A program made the position numbers and the translations under genes. From Bacillota bacterium (GTDB lineage: Bacteria > Bacillota > Clostridia > Christensenellales > CAG-138): DNA of 5,664 nucleotides. This document shows, in pieces, positions 1 to 5,516 of this stretch. Positions within the stretch are counted from its first letter, which is position 1. Each line of letters begins with the position of its first letter. The stretch is from the NCBI GenBank assembly GCA_023393045.1, contig JAEWMV010000187.1:1-5664 (forward strand). The letters run 5' to 3'. The notes under the pieces are model-generated. The model did no database searches and had not been told where the DNA came from. It was given only the letters and a program-made list of their open reading frames with translations.

Positions 1-639
1 CATGGCGATCTCCATGGAGGCGACGGTCATCTCCTCCTTGAGCGCACCGGTAAATTTATCGAGCGCACGCTTGAGCGCCGCGTCGAAGCCGAGCCCCGCG
101 TCTATGCTCACGCTGAGAATATCCATCATGTCCGGCAGCTGCTTTTTCATGGAATCCTGCCGCGCCTTGGCGATGAACTTCACAGCATAGTCCGGCAGCA
201 GCAGGGCGATCATGATCGCGCCCAGGAGGATGAGCACCTTGATGATGGGCTCGCTCTCCATGCCCAGCACCAGAAAGAGCGCCGCGATAAACGCGAGCGC
301 CGCAAAGATGAGCTTCACAGCCGTGAACGCGCCGGGATCCATATAGACGCCCGCCGCGCGCAGGCGCTTTTCAAGCTTTTCCTGCGAGGCGCTCTGCCTG
401 CCGCTCCTGGCCGCTTTTTTCGACCTGCGCGCGGCGGAGGCCTGCCGGATGCTTTTTATCGCGGGCGCGAGCAGGCGCTCGAACAGGTTGCCCTCGAGAT
501 CGTTGAAATTGACCGTTGCGCTTTCCGCGACGTTTCGCACGCGCCTTTCCTTCGCCCGAAGCGCGCTCAGGGGGACGTCGAGCGCGACGAGCGTGAGCGC
601 GAACACGAGCGCCGCGGAGGAAACCACAAAGAAAATCAT
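1..639 (-). CDS. tadC: TadC, inner-membrane platform protein (3' end outside window)
   Basis: The second GspF-superfamily platform protein, expected to pair with TadB. 213 codons are visible, open to the left edge; TadC proteins run to about 300 residues, so roughly a third is missing. It starts MIFFVVSSAALVFALTLVAL (first membrane segment, 2-22), followed by a basic, Ser/Ala-rich cytoplasmic linker (about 60-92) and EKLEKRLRAAGVYMDPGAFT (88-107). Two hydrophobic segments lie at about 108-128 and 133-150. The T2SSF domain then opens with KKQLPDMMDILSVSIDAGLG (165-184) and FDAALKRAL, very close to the family consensus. The ATG at 639 has GGAGG (647-651) 7 bases upstream and sits 17 bases after tadB. 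No damage is seen in the visible part. Confidence 0.93.
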   Translation of the reverse strand, partial: MIFFVVSSAALVFALTLVALDVPLSALRAKERRVRNVAESATVNFNDLEGNLFERLLAPAIKSIRQASAARRSKKAARSGRQSASQEKLEKRLRAAGVYMDPGAFTAVKLIFAALAFIAALFLVLGMESEPIIKVLILLGAIMIALLLPDYAVKFIAKARQDSMKKQLPDMMDILSVSIDAGLGFDAALKRALDKFTGALKEEMTVASMEIAM

Positions 640-656
640 GAACGCCCCTCCCTTCC

Positions 657-1586
657 TCAGTACTTGACGTTGATCATGCCGCGTATCACAATAAAGCCCA
701 CGATTTCCATGCACGCGGCGACGATGAGCATGATGCGCCCGGGTTCGGTGGTGATGAAAACATTCATATAGTCCGGATTAATCAATGATAACACAAGTCC
801 TATGCCAAGCGGAAGCCCGCCTATCACCATGCCCGTCATGCGCCCCTGGGAGGTGAGCATGTGCACGTCGTTCTTGACCTTGATCCTGTCGAGTATGGTC
901 TGGGCGATGCTGTCCATTACCTCGCTCAAGCTCCCGCCCACCTGCTGGGAGATGAGTATGGCGGTGATCATCAGTCGAAGGTCGGGGCTTGGCATGCGGC
1001 GCGTGAGGTTGTTGAGCGCGCCTTCCATGGTGTTGCCAAGCTGCACCTCGCGCAGCGTCCTCCCAAACTCCGTGGAGATGGGCGCGGGCATCTGCTCCGC
1101 CACATTGCTCATGCCCTGCTGGAAGGTCAAGCCGGATTTGAGGCAGTTGCTGATGCTCTGTATCGCATCGCCAAGCTGGGCTTCAAACGCGCGCACGCGC
1201 TTGGTGCGCGAGCGCCTGACGTACAGCGGCGGCAGCGCAAGCCCCGCCCCCGCGAGCACCGTGCACACCATGAAGCGCGCGCCAAGCAACGCCGCGGCGA
1301 CGGCGGGCACCACCGCGAGGAATATCCAAATGAGCAGGTATTCCTCCGCCCGCATGGGCACGCCCGCGCTCGCGAGCTGGTCGCGCAGCGCCTGGGAGAT
1401 GCGTATGGGCGTCCTCTTGCGCGAATCCCGCACCTGCCGCCTGATTTCATCCCTGGGACGCTTGCGCTCGAGCACGGCAAGCCGCTTCTCCATGCGCAGC
1501 TTGTCGGCAAGAACCCTTTGCAGCGCGATGGAGATGAGCGTGAACGCGAAGAGCGTCAGCGAAACGATAAAAAACAGCAGTTCCAT
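657..1586 (-). CDS. tadB: TadB, inner-membrane platform protein (T2SSF domain)
   Basis: A 309-residue integral membrane protein of the GspF superfamily that forms the assembly platform with TadC above the CpaF ATPase. Hydrophobic segments are visible at about 4-22, 83-101, 105-122, 251-270 and 284-304. A long basic cytoplasmic stretch (about 24-75) separates the first two. The T2SSF domain covers about residues 134-262, with FEAQLGDAIQSISNCLKSGL, the middle TLREVQLGNTMEGALNNL, and ILISQQVGGSLSEVMDSIAQ (210-229), the usual QxGG-type second half. I chose the ATG at 1586, with AGG 7 bases upstream within TTAGGTAATGTG; a GTG at 1589 is also possible and adds one residue. The ribosome site overlaps the cpaF TAG, implying coupled translation. 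The gene ends in TGA 17 bases before tadC. Length is typical for the family. Confidence 0.95.
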   Translation of the reverse strand: MELLFFIVSLTLFAFTLISIALQRVLADKLRMEKRLAVLERKRPRDEIRRQVRDSRKRTPIRISQALRDQLASAGVPMRAEEYLLIWIFLAVVPAVAAALLGARFMVCTVLAGAGLALPPLYVRRSRTKRVRAFEAQLGDAIQSISNCLKSGLTFQQGMSNVAEQMPAPISTEFGRTLREVQLGNTMEGALNNLTRRMPSPDLRLMITAILISQQVGGSLSEVMDSIAQTILDRIKVKNDVHMLTSQGRMTGMVIGGLPLGIGLVLSLINPDYMNVFITTEPGRIMLIVAACMEIVGFIVIRGMINVKY

Positions 1587-1593
1587 CACATTA

Positions 1594-1597
1594 CCTA
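1594..1597 (-). promoter_or_regulatory. Weak tadB ribosome site overlapping the cpaF stop
   Basis: The minus strand reads TAGG, which is the cpaF stop codon plus one G, 7 bases before the tadB ATG at 1586. It is the poorest Shine-Dalgarno match in the cluster, so tadB translation probably depends on ribosomes finishing cpaF. Confidence 0.45.
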
Positions 1598-2953
1598 ATT
1601 ATTAAACCATTCCTCGTTGACCGCCACGCCGTTGGAGCGTATCTTCTGCATGCAGCGCGGCCGTATGCCCGTGGCGCGGAAGCGCCCGTTGAAGCGCCCC
1701 TGCGCGTCGCGCGAGCCATCCGTTTCATATATGAAGATGTCCTGCATGCTCACGGTGTCGCCCTCCATGCCGGTGATCTCGGAAATAGAAGTGACGCGGC
1801 GCGTGCCGTCCCTGAGCCGCGACTGCTGGACGATGACATCCAGCGCGGAGGCGATCTGGCTTCGTATTGCCATCATGGGCATCTCCGCGCCCGTCATCAT
1901 CACCATGGTTTCAAGACGGGCGATGACGTCGCGCGGGGAGTTGGCGTGCGCGGTGGAAAGCGAGCCGTCGTGGCCCGTGTTCATGGCCTGGAGCATGTCG
2001 AGCGCCTCGCCCGAACGCACCTCGCCCACGATGATGCGATCCGGCCTCATGCGCAGGGCGTTTTTTACGAGGTCGCGTATGGAAATTTCACCCCTGCCCT
2101 CCATGTTGGCGGGGCGGCTTTCGAGCGTGACCACATGCGGCTGGTTCAATTGCAGCTCCGCCGCGTCCTCGAGGGTAACGATGCGCTGCCCGTCGGGGAT
2201 GAAGCTTGAGAGGACGTTCAAGAGCGTCGTCTTCCCGCTGCCCGTGCCGCCGGAGACCATCATGTTCAGGTTGCCCTTCACGCACGCCTCAAGGAAGTTC
2301 GCCATGCGGGGCGTGAGGCTCCCGAAGCTGATGAGGTCGTTGATTGTAAAGGGTTTTTTAGAGAACTTTCGTATCGTGATGACCGGCCCCACGAGCGAGA
2401 GCGGGGGGATGATGATGTTCACGCGCGAGCCGTCCTTGAGGCGCGCGTCCACCATGGGGCTTGCCTCGTCCACGTGACGGCCCATGGCGTTGACGATCTT
2501 TTCGATGATCTGCATCACATGCTCTTCGTCGCGGAAATTGACGTCCGCGGGAGAAAGCCTGCCCTCGCGCTCGACGAAGATTTGCCGGGGCCCGTTGACC
2601 ATGACCTCTGTGATGCCCGGGTCGCGAAGCAGCTGCTCGAGCGGCCCCAGGCCCATGACCTCGTTGAAAAGGGTGTAGGAGAGCTTGGCGCGCTCGGCAC
2701 GGTTGATGACGTCCGAATATTCGATGAGTATCTCGTCGATGGCGCCCTGCACATCCGCATCGCTTGGCTGTGCATCCTTGTAGTGCAGCTTGTCGATGAC
2801 GCTGCGCCGCACGCGCTCGGCGATGGCGTTCTCCTGCTCGCGCTTGGGGTCGACGACGGCCGCCGGGGCCTCGACGGGGATTTCCTTCACCGGCGCGTCG
2901 AAAGTGGCCGCGCGTATCGCCTCGTTTTTATTGAGCCTCTCGGCCAGACTCAT
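1595..2953 (-). CDS. cpaF: CpaF/TadA, type II/IV secretion-family ATPase of the Tad pilus
   Basis: A 452-residue hexameric ATPase that powers Flp pilus assembly at the cytoplasmic face of the membrane (GspE/VirB11 superfamily). After a variable N-terminal region (1-50) comes the CpaF N-terminal domain (about 70-200; LGPLEQLLRDPGITEVMVNG at 102-121, then DARLKDGSRVNIIIPPLS). The catalytic core follows: Walker A SGGTGSGKTT (234-243; Lys241), Asp box RIVTLEDAAEL (257-267; Glu262/Asp263), Walker B region MRPDRIIVGEVR (302-313; Glu311) and His box GHDGSLSTAHANSP (327-340; His336). All catalytic motifs are intact and the length is normal. The ATG at 2953 overlaps the cpaE TGA and has AAGGAGGT (2963-2970) 9 bases upstream, the best ribosome site in the window; longer in-frame starts only read back through cpaE. 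It ends with TAG eight bases before tadB. Confidence 0.97.
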   Translation of the reverse strand: MSLAERLNKNEAIRAATFDAPVKEIPVEAPAAVVDPKREQENAIAERVRRSVIDKLHYKDAQPSDADVQGAIDEILIEYSDVINRAERAKLSYTLFNEVMGLGPLEQLLRDPGITEVMVNGPRQIFVEREGRLSPADVNFRDEEHVMQIIEKIVNAMGRHVDEASPMVDARLKDGSRVNIIIPPLSLVGPVITIRKFSKKPFTINDLISFGSLTPRMANFLEACVKGNLNMMVSGGTGSGKTTLLNVLSSFIPDGQRIVTLEDAAELQLNQPHVVTLESRPANMEGRGEISIRDLVKNALRMRPDRIIVGEVRSGEALDMLQAMNTGHDGSLSTAHANSPRDVIARLETMVMMTGAEMPMMAIRSQIASALDVIVQQSRLRDGTRRVTSISEITGMEGDTVSMQDIFIYETDGSRDAQGRFNGRFRATGIRPRCMQKIRSNGVAVNEEWFNN

Positions 2954-4074
2954 CAGGCGAGCACCTCCTTGGCAATCTCCCTCAATTGGCGCGCAAGGGG
3001 CGTGCGGGACGCTTCGGTCACGATAGGCCTGCCCACGCACTGGCACTTGTCGGCGGTCTGCGCGTCGAGGGGGAGCACAAAATCGGGCTCGCGCCCCAGC
3101 GCCTTCTTCACATCCTTGACGCCGAGGAAGGTGCTCTTCGCGTTTTTGTTGTACACAAACTTCGCTTTTTCGCCCATGCGAAGGGAATTGAGTATGGTCA
3201 TGGCCATGTGCGCCGCCTTGACGGAGGCGATGTCCGGCTGGAGTACCATGAGCACCGTGTTGCTGTTTTCTATGGCGGTGAGCGTGTGCTCCTCAAAGTT
3301 CGAGGGGAGGTCGATGATGATGCAGTCGAAATACGGGCGCATGACGGCGATGGCCGCCTCTATGCTGCGCGTCTGCACGAACTCGCTGTCCTCCGGGCTG
3401 TTGGGGCCCGCAAGCACGGTGAGCCCCGTATAGTGCTGTACGGTGTAGGTGCGAAGCGCCTCCATGGTGAGGGCGCCGCGCTCCTGGCTCAGTTCCGCCA
3501 CGGTGTCCTTCGCCTGCATATCGAGAAAGAGCGTCACGCACGCGCACTCGAGGTTGAGGTCGATAATCGCGGCCTTTCTGCCGGAGGTGGCGAGCGCCGC
3601 CGCGATGTTCACGGCAACCGTGGTCTTGCCCGTGCCGCCCTTAGGCGAAAACACGCTCACCACGCGGGATTCCCCCGCCACGACGGCGCTGCCCGCCATG
3701 GCGCGCGCGCTGCCCAGCGCGCCCGCGCGGCGCACGGTGTCGAGTATGACCTGCTGCTCCTCATCGAGCGCCACGCACATGGAGATGCCGCAGCTTTGCG
3801 CCTTTTTGACGAGCTGCATGGTGAGCCGCTCCGCGACCAGCACGATGGAGCAGCCGGGCACGGACTGATAGATCCTCTCGCCCAGATCAAACGCCGTCTC
3901 GCTCTCATAGGAGAGCACCACGACGCCCGGGGCGAGCCCCAGCGCCTTCTGCGCGCAGGCGGGATGCAGATCCCCATAACCCACGATGGCGATATCCGGC
4001 GTTTCGAGCACGGCCTTTAGTTTATAGCGCGTCTCCTTATTGTCGCTGATGATAAAAACCTTAAGCTGCGCCAT
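2953..4074 (-). CDS. cpaE: CpaE/TadZ, MinD/ParA-type ATPase with receiver-like N-terminus
   Basis: A 373-residue cytoplasmic localisation factor; TadZ/CpaE proteins place the Tad apparatus in the cell, often at a pole. Residues 1-115 look like a degenerate response-regulator receiver (KVFIISDNKETR start, then GVVVLSYESE). Ser55 stands where the phospho-accepting Asp is expected, so phosphorelay is unlikely. Residues 137-373 form a MinD/ParA-like ATPase with an intact deviant Walker A, SPKGGTGKTT (143-152; signature Lys145 and Lys150), a switch-I-like IIDLNLE (Asp172), and a Walker B-like CIIIDLPSNF (Asp255). The start is the ATG at 4074, 5 bases after a G7 run on the minus strand; an in-frame TTG at 4119 would lengthen the overlap with cpaB. 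The stop TGA overlaps the cpaF ATG (TGATG), and a near-perfect ribosome site for cpaF lies within its last codons. Confidence 0.93.
   Translation of the reverse strand: MAQLKVFIISDNKETRYKLKAVLETPDIAIVGYGDLHPACAQKALGLAPGVVVLSYESETAFDLGERIYQSVPGCSIVLVAERLTMQLVKKAQSCGISMCVALDEEQQVILDTVRRAGALGSARAMAGSAVVAGESRVVSVFSPKGGTGKTTVAVNIAAALATSGRKAAIIDLNLECACVTLFLDMQAKDTVAELSQERGALTMEALRTYTVQHYTGLTVLAGPNSPEDSEFVQTRSIEAAIAVMRPYFDCIIIDLPSNFEEHTLTAIENSNTVLMVLQPDIASVKAAHMAMTILNSLRMGEKAKFVYNKNAKSTFLGVKDVKKALGREPDFVLPLDAQTADKCQCVGRPIVTEASRTPLARQLREIAKEVLA
2963..2970 (-). promoter_or_regulatory. Near-consensus Shine-Dalgarno of cpaF within cpaE
   Basis: The minus strand reads AAGGAGGT, 9 bases before the ATG at 2953, inside the last cpaE codons. 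It sets the cpaF start and, with the TGATG overlap, points to both re-initiation and strong independent initiation of the ATPase gene. Confidence 0.75.
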
Positions 4075-4819
4075 TGTATCCCCCCCGGTCCACAAAGCCC
4101 GTATAGTCCTCGGGCGCAATGATCTTCTCGTCGTCCACCGCGCGCAGCAGGAAGGAGATCTGTCCGTAGTTCACCGCGTACTGGACTTTCACCGCGTCCG
4201 CGGGCTTCACCTCAAGGGTGATGGAGGTATAGAGGCTCGTCGTTCCCTCCTCCGCCTCGGCGAGCTTGGCGGTGATGATGCCCGTCTCGAGCACGTTCAC
4301 GTTCTCAAGGAGCATCATGGACGTGGGCGTTGAAACGATGTTGCCCTCCTCGTCCTCGCTCTGCACGTTGACTGTGCAGATGATATCCACCCGGTCGCCC
4401 GCGTTGATGTAACCCGCGACGCCCGTTGTTTCCGTCGTATAAATGGTCATGGCGCGCATGCCCTCGCGCAGCGTGTAGGAAAGCCTGCCGCCGGCGACGA
4501 TGTCCGCGCTCTCGGTGGAGCCGAGCTGGTCGTAGAGCACCTGCTGACCCGCCATGCTCCTGAACTTGTTGACTTTGCCCACGGCGTCCCCCAGCGAGGT
4601 GACGGCGCCGCTTGCCACATATTCCTGCGGTATGGGCTTCAACTGCACCATATCGCCCGTGATGAACACGCCCTCGCCGATTTCCGTGGTCGTGACGACC
4701 ACCGTGGCCATGGGGATCTCGGCGGGTTTCGCCTGATCCTCGAGGTATTGGACAAGGGAATAGGCGGCGATGCCCGTAGCGATTGCGAGTATCAGCGCCA
4801 GAATGTAGATCTTCTTCAT
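4061..4819 (-). CDS. cpaB: CpaB/RcpC, SAF-domain Tad pilus assembly protein
   Basis: A 252-residue membrane-anchored extracytoplasmic protein. It begins MKKIYILALILAIATGIAAY, an uncleaved signal anchor, followed by a SAF domain at about residues 37-100 (ATVVVTTTEIGEGVFITGDM, then VASGAVTSLGDAVGKVNK and GQQVLYDQL). The RcpC/CpaB domain covers about residues 112-227 (LREGMRAMTIYT, GYINAGDRVDIICTV, TSITLEVKPADAVKVQYAVN, GQISFLLRAVDD). In diderms CpaB supports the secretin channel; here no secretin gene lies in its usual place. I place the start at the ATG at 4819, with GAGG (4828-4831) 8 bases upstream; the TTG just before it is less likely. The ATG overlaps the tadE stop by one base, and the 3' end overlaps cpaE by 14 bases, suggesting translational coupling on both sides. 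It is close to the usual family length. Confidence 0.93.
   Translation of the reverse strand: MKKIYILALILAIATGIAAYSLVQYLEDQAKPAEIPMATVVVTTTEIGEGVFITGDMVQLKPIPQEYVASGAVTSLGDAVGKVNKFRSMAGQQVLYDQLGSTESADIVAGGRLSYTLREGMRAMTIYTTETTGVAGYINAGDRVDIICTVNVQSEDEEGNIVSTPTSMMLLENVNVLETGIITAKLAEAEEGTTSLYTSITLEVKPADAVKVQYAVNYGQISFLLRAVDDEKIIAPEDYTGFVDRGGYNGAA
4080..4086 (-). promoter_or_regulatory. G7-run ribosome site of cpaE inside cpaB
   Basis: The minus strand reads seven G followed by ATACA and the ATG at 4074. It acts as a G-rich, non-standard Shine-Dalgarno site and lies in the last codons of cpaB. A slippage-prone tract here would change both the cpaB frame and the spacing to cpaE. Confidence 0.45.
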
Positions 4820-5223
4820 CAATGAATCCTCATCTTTGTGGTGGAGGTGATTTCCATGGTCTGACCGCCGACGAAAATGCCCGCCAGCGGGGTCAATACC
4901 GCCACCTGCTTGGTGACGGTGACGACGGCGTTCCCGCCGCTCATGCTAAGCGTCACGAGCGTATCCTCGGCGCCCATGCAGATCTCCTTTGCGATCGCGC
5001 TCACCTCGGCGGCCACGCCGGGCTCGTCGCTGTTGACAATCGCGTAGCGCGCCGCCTCGCGACTGGCGTTTTCCACGCTCATTTTATTATAGAAAAGCCA
5101 GCCGAAATCAATGATGCCAAATACAAGCAGCAGCAGGATGGGGAGCGCCACCGCCAATTCCACCATCGACTGCCCGCTTTCGTTCTTTAAAAAACCTTTT
5201 CTTTTTTTGCCGACTTTTTTCAT
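4819..5223 (-). CDS. tadE: TadE-like minor pseudopilin
   Basis: A 134-residue pseudopilin of the Tad system, needed for pilus assembly in characterised systems and processed by the same prepilin peptidase as Flp. It has a Lys/Arg-rich leader (residues 1-13), then NESG with predicted cleavage after Gly17, giving QSMVELAVALP with Glu at +5 of the mature form. A hydrophobic helix (about residues 20-43) is followed by the TadE-family hallmark NASREAARYA (residues 52-61) and a soluble beta-rich domain to the end. The ATG at 5223 is chosen because GAGGG (5229-5233) sits 5 bases upstream; an in-frame TTG at 5250 would add nine residues ahead of the Lys-rich leader and lacks such a site. Its TGA overlaps the cpaB ATG (TGATG). 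The leader codons are A-rich and include AGA and TTA, unusual against this GC-rich background. A TadF role cannot be excluded by sequence alone. Confidence 0.9.
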   Translation of the reverse strand: MKKVGKKRKGFLKNESGQSMVELAVALPILLLLVFGIIDFGWLFYNKMSVENASREAARYAIVNSDEPGVAAEVSAIAKEICMGAEDTLVTLSMSGGNAVVTVTKQVAVLTPLAGIFVGGQTMEITSTTKMRIH

Positions 5224-5228
5224 GTGTT

Positions 5229-5233
5229 CCCTC
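5229..5233 (-). promoter_or_regulatory. Shine-Dalgarno site fixing the tadE start
   Basis: The minus strand reads GAGGG followed by AACAC and then the ATG at 5223. The 5-base spacing is workable and decides against the TTG at 5250, which would start beside the hairpin stem. It is the first ribosome site after the tandem hairpins. Confidence 0.65.
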
Positions 5234-5251
5234 GTTTCTTTGGGAGACAAA

Positions 5252-5283
5252 GGCCGTCCGGCGCGCTGCGCTCGCGGACGGCC
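5252..5283 (-). terminator. Strong hairpin between pilin and machinery genes, possible leaky terminator
   Basis: Arms GGCCGTCCG (5252-5260) and CGGACGGCC (5275-5283) form a perfect 9-base, very GC-rich stem around a 14-base loop. Read on the minus strand, the stem is followed by TTTGTCTCCC, a short and broken T-tract, so termination would be partial. It lies 35 bases beyond the stop of the small pilin-like gene and 28 bases before the tadE ATG. The placement suits an intra-operon attenuator or mRNA-stabilising structure that leaves abundant pilin transcript and less machinery transcript. It is not a plus-strand terminator: in that direction the stem is followed by CCGGTTCCCC. Confidence 0.55.
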
Positions 5284-5289
5284 CGGTTC

Positions 5290-5314
5290 CCCCGCGGCAA
5301 ATGGCGGAGCGGGG
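5290..5314 (-). other. Inverted repeat, upstream member of a tandem hairpin pair
   Basis: Arms CCCCGC (5290-5295) and GCGGGG (5309-5314) are perfect 6-base complements around a 13-base loop; an alternative inner pairing CCGC/GCGG (5292-5295 with 5304-5307) is also possible. It begins 3 bases after the stop of the small pilin-like gene. There is no T-run behind it, so it is not a terminator alone; together with the next hairpin it could protect the 3' end of the pilin mRNA. Short GC-rich arms can arise by chance, so confidence is moderate. Confidence 0.4.
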
Positions 5315-5317
5315 ATG

Positions 5318-5461
5318 TTACGCGCCCACGGTTGCCGCGCCGCCCGTGCTCATGACGAACATGGCGATCGCGATGGCCACCGCAATGAAGCCCAGCAGCA
5401 TGCTCAGCTGGAGCATACCAAAGCCGTCTTCAAAGTCAAAAAGCCGTCCCATCCTTTTCAT
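5318..5461 (-). CDS. Small Flp-like protein with degenerate processing motif (47 aa)
   Basis: An intact 47-codon gene, ATG at 5461 and TAA at 5320-5318, 55 bases after the Flp pilin. A strong GGGAGGG ribosome site lies 9 bases upstream of the first ATG, which favours it over the ATG at 5452. The layout is that of a short class III prepilin: a basic start (MKRMGRLF), an acidic stretch ending in Gly13 (FDFEDG), then FGMLQLSMLLGFIAVA continuing into one membrane helix (about residues 15-38) and a tiny GGAATVGA tail. Aligned at the Gly with the neighbouring Flp pilin, GMLQLSMLLGFIAVA matches GMVEYGLILGLIAVA at 8 of 15 positions, but Glu5 is Gln and Tyr6 is Leu. I infer a diverged pilin paralogue: a minor or tip subunit, or a membrane-held regulator of assembly. 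I do not recognise it as a named family. A small unrelated membrane protein is the alternative, made less likely by the core identity and the position. Confidence 0.8.
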   Translation of the reverse strand: MKRMGRLFDFEDGFGMLQLSMLLGFIAVAIAIAMFVMSTGGAATVGA

Positions 5462-5470
5462 ACCGGTTTG

Positions 5471-5477
5471 CCCTCCC
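5471..5477 (-). promoter_or_regulatory. Shine-Dalgarno site of the small pilin-like gene
   Basis: The minus strand reads GGGAGGG, 9 bases before the ATG at 5461. This strong match to the 16S anti-SD supports translation of a gene short enough to be missed by automated calling, and selects the first ATG over the in-frame ATG at 5452. Confidence 0.7.
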
Positions 5478-5516
5478 AGTCAGTAGTGCTCCGCCGCATC
5501 TATAGGTGTTTATTTA

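Noticed and set aside
2954..3046. Longer CpaF N-terminus starting at 3046
   Set aside because: It would lie entirely inside the cpaE coding end; the ATG at 2953 has a near-consensus ribosome site and a TGATG junction.
802..4020. Long open frames on the plus strand (for example 802-1605, 1617-2477, 2474-3433, 2986-4020)
   Set aside because: Each lies opposite a well-supported Tad gene, has no recognisable domain, and has a skewed composition (Arg/His/Ala/Gly-rich or Ser/Met-rich) expected from antisense reading of GC-biased codons.
5224..5250. TTG start for TadE at 5250
   Set aside because: It begins within 2 bases of the hairpin stem and adds residues before a normal Lys-rich prepilin leader; GAGGG supports the ATG at 5223.
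5252..5283. Hairpin as a plus-strand terminator
   Set aside because: The plus-strand continuation has no T-run (CCGGTTCCCC) and there is no plus-strand gene for it to serve.
5499..5504. TATAGA on the minus strand upstream of the small pilin-like gene, as a possible -10 box
   Set aside because: No convincing -35 element lies 16-18 bases upstream, and the AT-rich stretch is explained by the tandem stop codons of the pilin gene. An internal promoter is possible but not supported.
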